This document shows positions 8,922 through 17,859 of a stretch of DNA of 55,895 nucleotides, one piece after another; positions within the stretch are counted from its first letter, which is position 1, and every line of letters starts with the position of its first letter. A program made the position numbers and the translations under genes. The DNA is from Candidatus Bathycorpusculum termitum (GTDB taxonomy: Archaea > Thermoproteota > Bathyarchaeia > Bathyarchaeales > Bathycorpusculaceae). The notes below the pieces were generated by a model. The model had not been told where the DNA came from. It ran no database searches and saw nothing but the letters and a program-made list of their open reading frames with translations. The stretch lies in assembly GCA_031254875.1 (NCBI GenBank), contig JAIRTW010000020.1, positions 1 to 55,895 on the forward strand. Direction: 5' to 3'.

Positions 8922-9623
8922 GTGGTAACTGAACTAATCTCAAATATATCCGTAGTTATCGCGACCTTAAATGAGGAAGAAGGGATAGGGCCGACTATAG
9001 GTGAGATGCAGAAGGTTCTACGTAACCCCTATATGGTTGTGGTTGATGGTAACAGCATCGATCGAACTATCGAGATAGCCAAAAACATGGGCGCAGATGT
9101 TATGTTGCAGGAGGGCCGAGGCAAAGGCGATGCCATGTTTCAAGGTATTAAAACGCTTGCCGCTAGAGGTCCCTATATTGTCTTCACCGATGCTGACTAC
9201 ACATACCCCGCTGAATACATCCCTCAGATGGTTGAACTTTTGGAAACAAATCCCCATGTCGGCATGGTTATTGGAAATCGATTCAAAGGGCAATACAATC
9301 TCTCGAAAACAATCACGAACCCCTTCTATGTGGGTAATAAACTTTTGGCGTTTGCCCAGCTGGTTATGAACGGTGTAAACCTTGGAGATCCTCTCTCTGG
9401 ACTGCGGGTGGTGCGGTCTGAAGCGCTAGACGGCTGGAAACCCAAAAGCAAAGGCTTCGATGTGGAAGCCGAGATGAATGCGATTGTGGAGCGTAGGGGA
9501 TACGGTATCATGGAGGTTCCTATCGATTACCGGAGTCGGATGGGCGAGAAGAAACTTAAGCTAAGACATGGCTTGGGGATAATGAAGCGGATTTTAGCTG
9601 AAAGCTTTTCTTTTGAAATCTAA
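8922..9623 (+). CDS. GT2 glycosyltransferase, dolichyl-phosphate sugar synthase-like
   Basis: About 233 residues, a single GT-A domain. NISVVIATLNEEEGIGPTIG is the N-terminal nucleotide-sugar site. VVDGNSIDRTIEIAKNMGAD, GRGKGDAMFQG and the DXD-type TDADYTYP are those of DPM1/AglJ-like enzymes, which charge dolichol phosphate or add the first sugar. GDPLSGLRVV matches the usual acceptor-region signature. GTG start at 8922 chosen because GGAGG lies at 8906-8910; an in-frame TTG at 8904 overlaps that site. The 190-base gap upstream contains CTTTAAAAG near 8855, a possible TATA box for a second transcript. It likely starts or feeds glycan assembly on the cytoplasmic side of the membrane. Confidence 0.85.
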   Translation: MVTELISNISVVIATLNEEEGIGPTIGEMQKVLRNPYMVVVDGNSIDRTIEIAKNMGADVMLQEGRGKGDAMFQGIKTLAARGPYIVFTDADYTYPAEYIPQMVELLETNPHVGMVIGNRFKGQYNLSKTITNPFYVGNKLLAFAQLVMNGVNLGDPLSGLRVVRSEALDGWKPKSKGFDVEAEMNAIVERRGYGIMEVPIDYRSRMGEKKLKLRHGLGIMKRILAESFSFEI

Positions 9624-9688
9624 TTTTTTTGTTTTTTTGTTTACCTTTTGTTCCAGCGGAAGCTGATTGAAATTTTGGAGCCATAGAT

Positions 9689-10687
9689 GTGACCACAAAT
9701 AGTTCTCCGCTTAAAATCGGAGTTGTCGGATTAGGCAAAATGGGTATCATGCATGCCTGTCTCCTAAACACCCTGCCCAACGTAAACGTTTGTGCTCTAT
9801 GTGATAAGAGTCGTCTGATCCGGACAATAGCTAAACGCTCTTTTAGTGACGCATTGGTCACTGATTCCCTTGATAGGTTTGCCGGTTTAGACCTTGATGC
9901 AGTCTATGTGTTAACCCCTATACCTGCCCATTACCCCATAATCAAACGAATTTACGCCAAAAAGTTGGCGAAAAATGTGTTCGTGGAGAAAACTCTTACC
10001 TCTAGTTACAGCCAATCCGTTGAGTTATGTACGCTTTCTGAGTCACATGGCGGTATCACCATGGTGGGCTACATGAAGCGGTTCGGAGCGGCTTTTAATC
10101 AAGCCAAGTTGCTCTTAGAAAAACAGGTGCTGGGTGAACTGGAGTCGTTTGAGGCATATGCGTTTTCCTCGGATTTTGCTGATGTACCTGAGGGTTCCTC
10201 TTTGTCAAAGGCCCGCGGGGGGGTCATCGAAGATCTGGGTTCTCATGTGGTTGATTTGGCCGTGTGGTTTTTTGGGGATCTTAGCGTTACTAGTGCAAAG
10301 TTTAACTCGCAAATTTCTCCCGACTCAGAGGATGATGTAAGCTTTAATGTCACTGACAAAACTGGTCTGCTGGGACATTTTGATGTGTCTTGGCGTAAGA
10401 GCAACTATCGCATGCCCGAATTTGGACTATCAATCCATGGCACAAACGGCACCTTAGACGTCAATGATGATGAAGTGAAATTAACCCTAAACGGTTCACA
10501 GCCAAAACGATGGTACCGCCACGACATGGATGATAACGTCGGTTTCCTTCTGGGCGGACCCGAATATTATCGGGAAAACCAGTATTTTATCCGCTCCATA
10601 ATTTCGGGGGAACCCGTAAAATCAAGTTTCAAAACCACCCTTAGCATTGATTATCTCTTAGAGCAGGTAAGGCGGCTGAGCAGATGA
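9689..10687 (+). CDS. Gfo/Idh/MocA-family NAD(P)-dependent oxidoreductase
   Basis: 332 residues. The Rossmann glycine motif GLGKMG is at 14-19. The usual EKP is here EKT (Glu100-Lys101). A catalytic Asp/His region GGVIEDLGSHVVDLAVWFFG contains Asp182 and His186. Such enzymes oxidise or reduce sugar hydroxyl/keto groups, often on nucleotide sugars. GTG start at 9689 with GGAG nine bases upstream. Its stop overlaps the ATG of the next gene by 4 bases (ATGA), so translation is probably coupled to the TIM-barrel protein. The two may catalyse consecutive steps. The Pro-to-Thr change at the EKP motif is uncommon but tolerated in the family. Confidence 0.85.
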   Translation: MTTNSSPLKIGVVGLGKMGIMHACLLNTLPNVNVCALCDKSRLIRTIAKRSFSDALVTDSLDRFAGLDLDAVYVLTPIPAHYPIIKRIYAKKLAKNVFVEKTLTSSYSQSVELCTLSESHGGITMVGYMKRFGAAFNQAKLLLEKQVLGELESFEAYAFSSDFADVPEGSSLSKARGGVIEDLGSHVVDLAVWFFGDLSVTSAKFNSQISPDSEDDVSFNVTDKTGLLGHFDVSWRKSNYRMPEFGLSIHGTNGTLDVNDDEVKLTLNGSQPKRWYRHDMDDNVGFLLGGPEYYRENQYFIRSIISGEPVKSSFKTTLSIDYLLEQVRRLSR

Positions 10688-11589
10688 GCAACAAAACTCT
10701 AAGTCTCCTTGTCGGCGACAATCCTTTCCATGGCATAAGTCACCTCTCCCAGCAAAGAGCAAGAGACCGCTCCCTTCTACCGACACAAGAAAGCACCCAG
10801 CAGGCAGCCCGCATAATTGAGCGCTCAATTGAAAACGGCGCTAACGGTTTTATGTTCAGTGTCGACGAAGTTACATTATCCATAATACGGCAACTTCGAA
10901 AAAGCCCCAAAGCCTCCAAAGCACGCCTATACGCCATCGCACCATACGCCTATGCGTACGTCCGAAAATCCACACAAACCGGAGGGGTGTCGGGCTTGGC
11001 TATGAATCTTGCCCGGGAGATGATTTTTTCCTCCAACGCCAAAACCATTGCCTTAAACCTCAGTGGACTTGTACGCTTCAACCTTCCAGCCATGCTCAAA
11101 ACGTATACCGCATACGAGTTATCCCGCATAAAATCCGCTTCAGGCGGTAACATGCAACTGGAATCGTTTATGCTCCACGAAATTATTACCGATATGGCCT
11201 TAGCCCTCAACATGGAGCCGCTCTTCAAAGATTACATAAACTTTCTTGAAAGCCGCCATGTCCGTCCGGGCTTTGAAACCCGCAACTTTTCTATCCTCGT
11301 AGATAAATTCAACCGCTGGAACATCGACTTAAGCAAACTAACCCTAACTTCTTCTTTTAACAAAATCGGCTTCCAAATGTGCCCCTCCAAACTTGAATGC
11401 GAAGAAGCCCTCAAACGCACCTGCGGAGCCGAAATCATAGCCATGAGCGTCTTGGCCGCAGGGTACCTTAAACCCGCTGAAGCTGTTAGCTACTTGGCAA
11501 ACCTGGAAGGGTTAAGCGGTGCAGTTATAGGGGTCTCTAAGGAGCATCAAGCAGATGAGACCTTTCGGGTTTTCCGAGAAGGCTGCTGA
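10684..11589 (+). CDS. Uncharacterised TIM-barrel protein (aldo/keto-reductase-like C-terminus)
   Basis: 301 residues, soluble. The N-terminal motif LLVGDNPFHGISHLSQQRA is distinctive. The end reads AEIIAMSVLAAGYLKPAEAV followed by LSGAVIGVSKEHQADETFRV, like strands 7-8 of a TIM barrel of the aldo/keto reductase type (the GVSKEHQADET stretch resembles the cofactor-binding end). The Lys/Tyr/His/Asp reductase tetrad is not evident, so it may be a relative with another chemistry. It overlaps the upstream oxidoreductase by 4 bases and the downstream GT2 gene by 35 bases, implying a tight operon and a shared sugar-modifying step. Exact function unknown. Confidence 0.65.
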   Translation: MSNKTLSLLVGDNPFHGISHLSQQRARDRSLLPTQESTQQAARIIERSIENGANGFMFSVDEVTLSIIRQLRKSPKASKARLYAIAPYAYAYVRKSTQTGGVSGLAMNLAREMIFSSNAKTIALNLSGLVRFNLPAMLKTYTAYELSRIKSASGGNMQLESFMLHEIITDMALALNMEPLFKDYINFLESRHVRPGFETRNFSILVDKFNRWNIDLSKLTLTSSFNKIGFQMCPSKLECEEALKRTCGAEIIAMSVLAAGYLKPAEAVSYLANLEGLSGAVIGVSKEHQADETFRVFREGC

Positions 11590-12793
11590 GCTCCTGTTGT
11601 TTTGCACATCGGAGTTTTATTCCTTGATTTGGTTACTGGCTGTCTGGGTTGCGGTAGGATTACTGTTTTTGGGTGTTCCAGGCACCTACTTTATGTACAT
11701 GAAACAACGCTCCATGGGGAAATGGGGGCTTTGCATCGATAATACCTATCTACCCTCCGTAGCCATTCTCATCCCCGTCTACAACGAGCAAGAAATCATA
11801 CACTTAAAACTTGAAAACCTCTCCAAAGTAATCTATCCCCCCGATAAAATGGAGATTATCCTTGTTAATGACTTCTCATCTGACAACACCCTAAAAATCG
11901 CCCACAACTACATCTCAGAACATCCACTGCCCAAAATCACCGTTTTTAACAGCAAAGAACACCTAGGAAAAACCGGTTGCCTAAACCAAGCTCTTAAAAC
12001 CATCCAATCCGATATAGTCATAATTTCTGATGCTGACTGCTTCTGGCCAGCGGATATACTCCAAAAAGCACTCTGCTACCTCTCAGACCCAACCGTCGGA
12101 GCCATAACCGCTAGGGAGCTACTTCTAAACCCCGGCGACACCTGGGTAACATTGGGCGAGCAGTTCTATGACAGCACAATTCAGTCAATACGCATAGGCG
12201 AGTCAAAGTTACATTCGACGCTTTTCTTTCAAGGCGGTTTTGCAGCCTACAAACGAAGCATGCTCAAAGAATTCAACCATACCACAGACGACTCTGGAAC
12301 CGCGCTTGACATAATCCAAAACAACAAACGTGCCTTGTTAATTCCTGAAATCGGTTTTTTTACTATCAGCCCCACCCTTTGGCGAGATAAAGTCTCTGTG
12401 AAAATCCGCCGGGCAAACCATCTGCAACGACTTTGGGCAAGATGCCTTCGTCTGCTGTTTCAGGGTAAACTGGCCATCCCCAAAGGTATTGCGGTACCCG
12501 AAATCTTTCTCCACCTCTTCAACCCCTTGTTGCTGATTGTGCTGGCGGTGTTAACTGCCGCGGTTATGGTTGTTTATCCCCTTATGGCGCTGATTATAGT
12601 TGCGGGGCTCTGTTTGATATTTGCGGTTAAGAAAACTCGAACGACTGCACTGGAGCTTATCCAAAACAATCTCATCCTGTTGACGGCTCTGTCTTCTTTT
12701 GTGACAAACCGTAAATTCATGTTCTGGAAACCCGTCGCGGGTTCCCGCTCAGTTTTAAGTGAGCAGATGCTGCGAGAAAAACAGCTAATCTGA
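11555..12793 (+). CDS. Membrane-embedded processive-type GT2 glycosyltransferase
   Basis: 412 residues. An N-terminal membrane span (about 15-45) is followed by a GT-A domain with LPSVAILIPVYNEQEIIHLK, EIILVNDFSSDNTLKIAHNY and the DXD-type ISDADCFWPADIL. Then come a distal FFQGGFAAYKRSML acceptor region, a QRLWAR box comparable to Q/RXXRW, and two or three C-terminal spans (about 320-375). This is the architecture of cellulose/hyaluronan synthase-like and NodC-like enzymes, so it may polymerise or extend the glycan at the membrane. The start overlaps the preceding gene by 35 bases. About 170 bases of non-coding sequence follow. Confidence 0.82.
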   Translation: MRPFGFSEKAAELLLFCTSEFYSLIWLLAVWVAVGLLFLGVPGTYFMYMKQRSMGKWGLCIDNTYLPSVAILIPVYNEQEIIHLKLENLSKVIYPPDKMEIILVNDFSSDNTLKIAHNYISEHPLPKITVFNSKEHLGKTGCLNQALKTIQSDIVIISDADCFWPADILQKALCYLSDPTVGAITARELLLNPGDTWVTLGEQFYDSTIQSIRIGESKLHSTLFFQGGFAAYKRSMLKEFNHTTDDSGTALDIIQNNKRALLIPEIGFFTISPTLWRDKVSVKIRRANHLQRLWARCLRLLFQGKLAIPKGIAVPEIFLHLFNPLLLIVLAVLTAAVMVVYPLMALIIVAGLCLIFAVKKTRTTALELIQNNLILLTALSSFVTNRKFMFWKPVAGSRSVLSEQMLREKQLI

Positions 12794-12935
12794 CACGCCA
12801 AACGGTCTAGTCGTATCCTCTTACCCTCTTATCCGCTTATAAGGGCGTTCTCTGGGAGCAACAAATACCTGTGTGTCATGCTTTACATAAGAACGGTTGT
12901 CCAAGTTAACCAATCCAAATAACCGCGTAATTTTT

Positions 12936-12946
12936 GGTATACTTAA
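12936..12946 (+). promoter_or_regulatory. TATA-like box for the tandem GT2 genes
   Basis: GGTATACTTAA is centred about 25 bp before the TTG at 12967, the standard archaeal TATA-to-start distance. The transcript would therefore be nearly leaderless. Confidence 0.4.
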
Positions 12947-12966
12947 ACAGATTTTGAGATGATACT

Positions 12967-13881
12967 TTGGATTCGCAGACTTTTGTGGTTACTGTTGGGT
13001 TGTGTGTAAAAAACGGTGCCCCGATAATCAAGAAAGCCGTTGGCAGTCTCTGTCGTCAGACTTTTCCGGCCCAAAATATAGAGCTCATCGTGGTTGATGG
13101 CAACAGCAAGGATGGCACACTACAGATAATCAAAAACAGTCTCAAAGCCTGCTTTGGTAAGGTGCAGTTTTTTCAGGAAAGCAGTGGACTGGGAATTGCC
13201 CGCCAGATGGTAATACAGAAAGCCAGCGGCAAATACATCATTTGGCTCGATGCCGACATGATACTTGCACCTAATTACTTGGAAAATCAAGTTTCTTTCA
13301 TGGAGCAAAACCCCGAGGTGGGAATTGCCGGCGGAACATATACTCTCCATGTCGGTCACGGGTTGGCTGCTGACCTTGAAAACGTTGCTTACGCTGTAGA
13401 CTCTATCTTTGGACGGCCGGGGAGTGCATCTAAATTCGGCTATTTACCCGGCGCAGAAGGTGCAATTTACCGTGTGGAAGCCGTCCGCCAAGTTGGCGGG
13501 TTTGATACACGTATAAACGGTGCTGCAGAAGACACTGATTTAGCTTACCGGGTCAGAACAAAGGGTTGGCAACTGGCGATGACGCAGGAAAAATTTACCG
13601 AGTCAACCCGGGCCTCTTGGCAGTCACTTTGGAGCCAATACGTTTGGTATGGACGCGGTGGACACTACATCTTTCACAAAGACTCTCGCTCAGTAAACCT
13701 TCTACAGATGTCACCTATGGCTGGCTTTGTAGCAGGTATTCTACGTTCCCCCGGTGCCTATCTGCTGACACATAACACCACCTTTTTCTTGTTGCCCATG
13801 CACTACACCTACAAACGTATCGCTTGGTTTTGCGGTTTCTGTGATGCACATCTAAACGGATATGGCCACAAAATCGACTAA
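12967..13881 (+). CDS. GT2 glycosyltransferase with C-terminal membrane-associated region (copy 1)
   Basis: 304 residues. The N-terminal GT-A domain shows VTVGLCVKNGAPIIKKAVGS, ELIVVDGNSKDGTLQIIKN and WLDADMILAPNYLENQV. The acceptor region is AIYRVEAVRQVGGFDTRING followed by AAEDTDLAYRVRTKGW. A C-terminal hydrophobic tract (MSPMAGFVAGILRSPGAYLL ... FLLPMHYTYKRIAWFCGF) may anchor it to the membrane. Its neighbour at 13987 has the same arrangement, including the MSPMAG tract, so the two arose by tandem duplication. Start TTG at 12967 follows a TATA-like box at about -25. It presumably adds one sugar of the glycan; donor and acceptor are unknown. Confidence 0.85.
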   Translation: MDSQTFVVTVGLCVKNGAPIIKKAVGSLCRQTFPAQNIELIVVDGNSKDGTLQIIKNSLKACFGKVQFFQESSGLGIARQMVIQKASGKYIIWLDADMILAPNYLENQVSFMEQNPEVGIAGGTYTLHVGHGLAADLENVAYAVDSIFGRPGSASKFGYLPGAEGAIYRVEAVRQVGGFDTRINGAAEDTDLAYRVRTKGWQLAMTQEKFTESTRASWQSLWSQYVWYGRGGHYIFHKDSRSVNLLQMSPMAGFVAGILRSPGAYLLTHNTTFFLLPMHYTYKRIAWFCGFCDAHLNGYGHKID

Positions 13882-13986
13882 TGTCGCGATGGCTCATCTG
13901 ATAATATGGCTTCTGACCGGGTGTATATTTTTAGAACTTTACTTTTTTGATCAGTTGCTTTGTGGTGGTTTTAAGGGTGTGACGGT

Positions 13987-14895
13987 ATGCATCCACTTTT
14001 AACTGTGGGTATCTGTGTTCGTAACGGTGAGACCCTGCTTCCTAATGCTGTAGAAAGCATTCTCCAGCAAGATTATCCTCAAGAAAAGCTTCAGATTATC
14101 TTTGTCGATGATGGCAGTCAAGACCGAACTCCAAAAATAATCAACCAATATACCGCCTTATTGGGTCAAAGAGCAAAGGCTTTCAAAACTTCTTGGCAGG
14201 GTTTGGGACACGCCCGAAACCGCATCGTGGACAGTGCAGATGGTGAATACATCCTCTTTGTCGATGCCGACGAAATGCTCACACCAAACTACATAAAAGC
14301 TCAAGTTGAGGTCATGCAGAAGAATCCTCAAGTCGGGATAACGGCAGGGGTTTTCAAGATTGTCCCCGGCAACATCATATTAAACCTTGAGATCGCGCCT
14401 CACATCGTTAACCAGAAGAGCTCTGGCAAACCCAAAAGCTTCATCTGGAAAACCGACAAGCTTGTCGGTACAGGCGGCACAACTTTCCGAACTGCCGCAG
14501 TGCGGCAGGTGCATGGCTTTGACGAAAATATCAAAGGTGCCGGAGAAGATACTGACTTGATTTTGCGGATAAGAAAAGCGGGATGGCTCCTTGAGCCCAA
14601 CGCGGCAGAATTCTATGAGTTGCATAGCGGCTTATCTAAACCCACCGACCTCTGGAAAAAATATTACTGGTATGGTTATGGGTGTCAAAAAAGTTTCCAG
14701 CAGACTCGCGGCGGTTTCTCCTTCCCGCGAATGTCTCCGATGGCGGGTTTAGTTACAGGCATTTTTTATTCATTTCCTGCTTATAGGGTTCTGCGGCAAA
14801 AACAGATGTTTTTGTTGCCTCTGCATTTTGGGTTTAAACATGCCGCCTGGACTTTTGGCTTCATAAAGGGCCAGATCAAAAATGAACCTGATTAA
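13987..14895 (+). CDS. GT2 glycosyltransferase with C-terminal membrane-associated region (copy 2)
   Basis: 302 residues, tandem paralogue of 12967-13881. Matching blocks: LTVGICVRNGETLLPNAVES, IIFVDDGSQDRTPKIINQY, LFVDADEMLTPNYIKAQVEV, FRTAAVRQVHGFDENIKGAG, EDTDLILRIRKAGW, and the tail MSPMAGLVTGIFYSFPAY ... FLLPLHFGFKHAAWTFGF. Start ATG at 13987, with GGGTG a few bases upstream. The divergence between the two copies suggests different donor or linkage specificity. Its stop is 28 bases from the stop of the convergent GH5 gene, which closes this transcription unit. Confidence 0.85.
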   Translation: MHPLLTVGICVRNGETLLPNAVESILQQDYPQEKLQIIFVDDGSQDRTPKIINQYTALLGQRAKAFKTSWQGLGHARNRIVDSADGEYILFVDADEMLTPNYIKAQVEVMQKNPQVGITAGVFKIVPGNIILNLEIAPHIVNQKSSGKPKSFIWKTDKLVGTGGTTFRTAAVRQVHGFDENIKGAGEDTDLILRIRKAGWLLEPNAAEFYELHSGLSKPTDLWKKYYWYGYGCQKSFQQTRGGFSFPRMSPMAGLVTGIFYSFPAYRVLRQKQMFLLPLHFGFKHAAWTFGFIKGQIKNEPD

Positions 14896-14923
14896 AAAAC
14901 AAAAAAGGAAAGAAAAAGGCAAT

Positions 14924-16453
14924 TTACCGGCGGAAAACAAACCACGCGTTGTACTGCGGCCAGTAGAAGATAAACCAGTACCTGTAGAGAAAGCCCCCGC
15001 CGATGTTTTTGGCTGGATTCTCTAATGGCGCGGCTGACGCTGTGTCAGACACCGTTGGTTGTGGTTCGGTTGTTTGGGTTGGTTGTGGATCTGTTGATGG
15101 TGATGCTGTTGGTGTCGATGTGAGGATTGCTGTGGGCGCTTTATAGGCATCGATGAATGCTTTACCCATGGCGTTTGATGTATAACCGCGGGAAAGCATT
15201 GTTTCTCCTGCATAGACGCTGCCTAAGCCTGTATCGCTTAACCAATAGTATGCACCTGCACCGATACTCAAATCATATTGTGCTCTAAGCAGATTGCTCC
15301 ACCAGGTGACATCTCTTTGACTGTTGCTTGTCCTTGCCAGACAAGAACCTTCCTCGTTGATCACCAAGGGTGCAGAAACACCCATAGTTTTGATTGCCTC
15401 TTGTAGCTGCGCTTTGATTCCTGTATAATCCGTTTTCCAGTATTGCGTAAGATCAGTGGGAGCATAGTAGTAGAGATGAGTCGTATAAACCAGATTGGAT
15501 GCATCGGGGATTGCTGAAGCGATTTGTTTAGCCCAGCTTAGATCATTACCCCAAGCGTTTGGATGCCAGCCCATATGCCACTGCATCATAATCAAATTAG
15601 TTGAGCCTCTTGCTCTGATGGCGCTATACATCGTCTGCAGATACTGCAGATATCCCGATGGGATAGCATCGTTGTCAATACCCAAGTTTGGTTCATTCCA
15701 TGCTTCAAAGATTACATTATCATACCCCTTGTAGGTATCCGCCATATCAGTCCAAAACCATCGCCAGAATCCCAGCTCATTGCCGCTATAGCCTGCATCG
15801 GATAGGAATCGCCGTGCGGGTTCATCCCATCCCTCCATCGGCAAACCCTGCCAGCCGTGTCCTTGACTTGCGTAGGGGTCGCCTCCAAAACTGCTTGCTG
15901 AGGGCGTGAGCATGTAGGGAACGATGTTAACGTATAGACCATATTTGTCTGCGGTTTGGATTAGAGTGTGGAGGTATGCTTTGGTGCTGATTGGAGTTGT
16001 TTGTGCTCCGTAGCTGATTGGGTCCTCTTGTGAGGGTGCAATGTTGTCTCGATAGTACCAGCTGGGGTAGATGAAGACGCGTATGTAGTTGATGTGCCAT
16101 TGATCTTTCATTGTCTTAAAGGTTTGTTCCATGACAGTTGTGGGGTTGGAGTTCCATTGGTTGTTCCATCCGTCTGTTGCACCTTCGCCCCAGAGGATAA
16201 GATTTGGAGCGAACCCGGCGAGTCCCATGCCGCGGAGATAAACACTGTTTCCGTTAGTGTCAAGAATATATGTTCCTGAGGTGTGGAGGGCCGGAGTGGC
16301 TGTTGTTGTTGCTGCACTAATCTGTGCATGTGTTAAAGAAACCACTGAAACCATGCTTATGGCGAGCAAGACAATGATGAAAAGCGATGCGGGTTTTATG
16401 TATTTTTTGAGATTTAAGGAGTGCCCTGTTTCTGTTAAACTGTGTGTATTCAT
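14924..16453 (-). CDS. Secreted GH5-like glycoside hydrolase (cellulase family)
   Basis: 509 residues. An N-terminal signal/anchor (ASLFIIVLLAISMVSVVSLT, about 22-41) precedes a (beta/alpha)8 domain, about 55-445. The GH5 acid/base is Glu254 in FEAWNEPNLG, the nucleophile lies in LVINEEGSC (Glu367 or 368), and the HLYYY and YWLSD segments fit substrate-binding strands. A Thr/Pro-rich linker follows (about 448-480), then an aromatic, basic 30-residue tail without a clear membrane span. It is encoded against the glycan genes. GH5 members cleave beta-1,4-glucans, mannans and others. In this position it could trim the organism's own glycan or degrade external polysaccharide; the sequence does not say which. 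Confidence 0.82.
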   Translation of the reverse strand: MNTHSLTETGHSLNLKKYIKPASLFIIVLLAISMVSVVSLTHAQISAATTTATPALHTSGTYILDTNGNSVYLRGMGLAGFAPNLILWGEGATDGWNNQWNSNPTTVMEQTFKTMKDQWHINYIRVFIYPSWYYRDNIAPSQEDPISYGAQTTPISTKAYLHTLIQTADKYGLYVNIVPYMLTPSASSFGGDPYASQGHGWQGLPMEGWDEPARRFLSDAGYSGNELGFWRWFWTDMADTYKGYDNVIFEAWNEPNLGIDNDAIPSGYLQYLQTMYSAIRARGSTNLIMMQWHMGWHPNAWGNDLSWAKQIASAIPDASNLVYTTHLYYYAPTDLTQYWKTDYTGIKAQLQEAIKTMGVSAPLVINEEGSCLARTSNSQRDVTWWSNLLRAQYDLSIGAGAYYWLSDTGLGSVYAGETMLSRGYTSNAMGKAFIDAYKAPTAILTSTPTASPSTDPQPTQTTEPQPTVSDTASAAPLENPAKNIGGGFLYRYWFIFYWPQYNAWFVFRR

Positions 16454-16470
16454 TTATTTCTCTCTCTCAT

Positions 16471-16514
16471 TATTCCCGATTTTGGGAACGTACTGCCACG
16501 ATTATTTTTATAGG
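16471..16514 (-). promoter_or_regulatory. GH5 promoter: TATA box with an adjacent inverted repeat
   Basis: Read on the minus strand, CCTATAAAAATAAT (16501-16514) is a good archaeal TATA box, putting the start of transcription near 16480. An inverted repeat TTCCC-N7-GGGAA (16472-16488) falls at that predicted start, where a bound repressor could block transcription. GAGAGAGA before the ATG at 16453 may be the ribosome binding site. Operator function is inference. Confidence 0.4.
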
Positions 16515-16651
16515 CTTTTGAGAAATGTGTTTAACCGGTTTGCAAGTTTCAGTTTGCATAACAAATACAGATATCAACCATGCAAGCATGTGATTTTTAC
16601 ATATAAAAAGCAAAAAACCAGTAATTTTTCACCCCCACAGGCGGATAAGCG

Positions 16652-17767
16652 TTGCCAAACAAAATCGGGGTCTTCTGCCCCACCCTAAACGTCTACGGCG
16701 GCGGAGAATACGTTGCAATAGCCATCGCCAATACCCTCGCAAGAAACAACCGCCACGTAATCCTCTTCTCCAGCGACAAAATCAACCCCAAAGACATCAA
16801 AAACTACTTCGGCGAAACCCTCCATCCCAACATAGAAACCCTCCAACAACCCACTCCCTTCTCACCTCGAGGACTAGCAGACTTCTACCAAACCATAATC
16901 CACTCCTACATTGCAAAATCCAAATGCAACACCTTTATCGATGCCTTCTCCAACTGCGTCTTCCCCTGGACAGAGATCACCTACATCCATTTCCCCTACC
17001 TCAACCAATACGCCTTCAACAAATCTTTTCCCTACCTCAACAACCCCCGCATCAACCAAGCCGGCACCCTCCCCCAAGTAATCCTGGAAAAAAACCTAGT
17101 GGACTACAAAAAGCGGCTGGTTTTAGCTAACAGCTACTATACTGCAGATGAAATCAAAAAATACTCCGGTAAATCTGTGGAGGTGCTCTACCCGCCTTTC
17201 TCATCAAGTATCTTGGGCATGGGTCGAGATGCTGCAAAAGACTGCCAAGCCAATCTCGTCGCCACGGTTTCACGATTAGACGGCAATAAGCAGTTAGAGC
17301 GAATTCCCCAAATCGCCGCCCAAACAAACCAAAACATACACTTCGCTGTAATTGGCCGCTTATGTAGCCAACCAACATTTAATCACTTACAGGCCCTAAC
17401 AAAAAAACTAGATGTCACTAATCGTGTGCACTTTTATCCCAATGCATCAGCAGAACAGAAAATTGAATTGCTTAAAAAAGCCCAAATCTATCTGCATACA
17501 ATGGTGGGCGAGCATTTCGGCATCTCCATCGTGGAAGCCATGGCATTGGGTTGCCTGCCCATCGTTCACGATTCGGGTGGTATGAGAGAATTCGTACCAG
17601 AACAGTACCGATATAAAACCCTAGAGGAAGCGGCATCAAAGATAAGCAACGAAATAGGCAACTGGTCCAAGGGAAAGGCAGAAGAAGTTAAAATCATCGC
17701 AGACAGCTTTTCCCTCTCAAACTTTTCAGGGCAGTTCATGAAACTTTACTCAAAGTACTACGATTAA
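16652..17767 (+). CDS. GT4-type glycosyltransferase (GT-B fold)
   Basis: 371 residues. The N-terminus KIGVFCPTLNVYGGGEYVAI has the Gly-rich loop of GT-B enzymes. The C-terminal Rossmann half has VATVSRLDGNKQLERIPQIA, HFAVIGRL and the E-X7-E donor motif EHFGISIVEAMALGCLPIVH. TTG start at 16652 with AGGCGG just upstream. It begins a run after the convergent GH5 gene. The first ~130 codons are unusually rich in CCC/CTC/AAC, in contrast to the second half; this may reflect local composition drift. ALG11-like enzymes share several of these features, but the assignment goes only to family level. Confidence 0.85.
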   Translation: MPNKIGVFCPTLNVYGGGEYVAIAIANTLARNNRHVILFSSDKINPKDIKNYFGETLHPNIETLQQPTPFSPRGLADFYQTIIHSYIAKSKCNTFIDAFSNCVFPWTEITYIHFPYLNQYAFNKSFPYLNNPRINQAGTLPQVILEKNLVDYKKRLVLANSYYTADEIKKYSGKSVEVLYPPFSSSILGMGRDAAKDCQANLVATVSRLDGNKQLERIPQIAAQTNQNIHFAVIGRLCSQPTFNHLQALTKKLDVTNRVHFYPNASAEQKIELLKKAQIYLHTMVGEHFGISIVEAMALGCLPIVHDSGGMREFVPEQYRYKTLEEAASKISNEIGNWSKGKAEEVKIIADSFSLSNFSGQFMKLYSKYYD

Positions 17768-17859
17768 CATGCCGATTTTAAAAAACATATTTTTACATCC
17801 CAGTTTCTTTTGTGCGAACTATTTTCGCTAAATTCTATGTTTCCAAGATTAGGTTTGAG

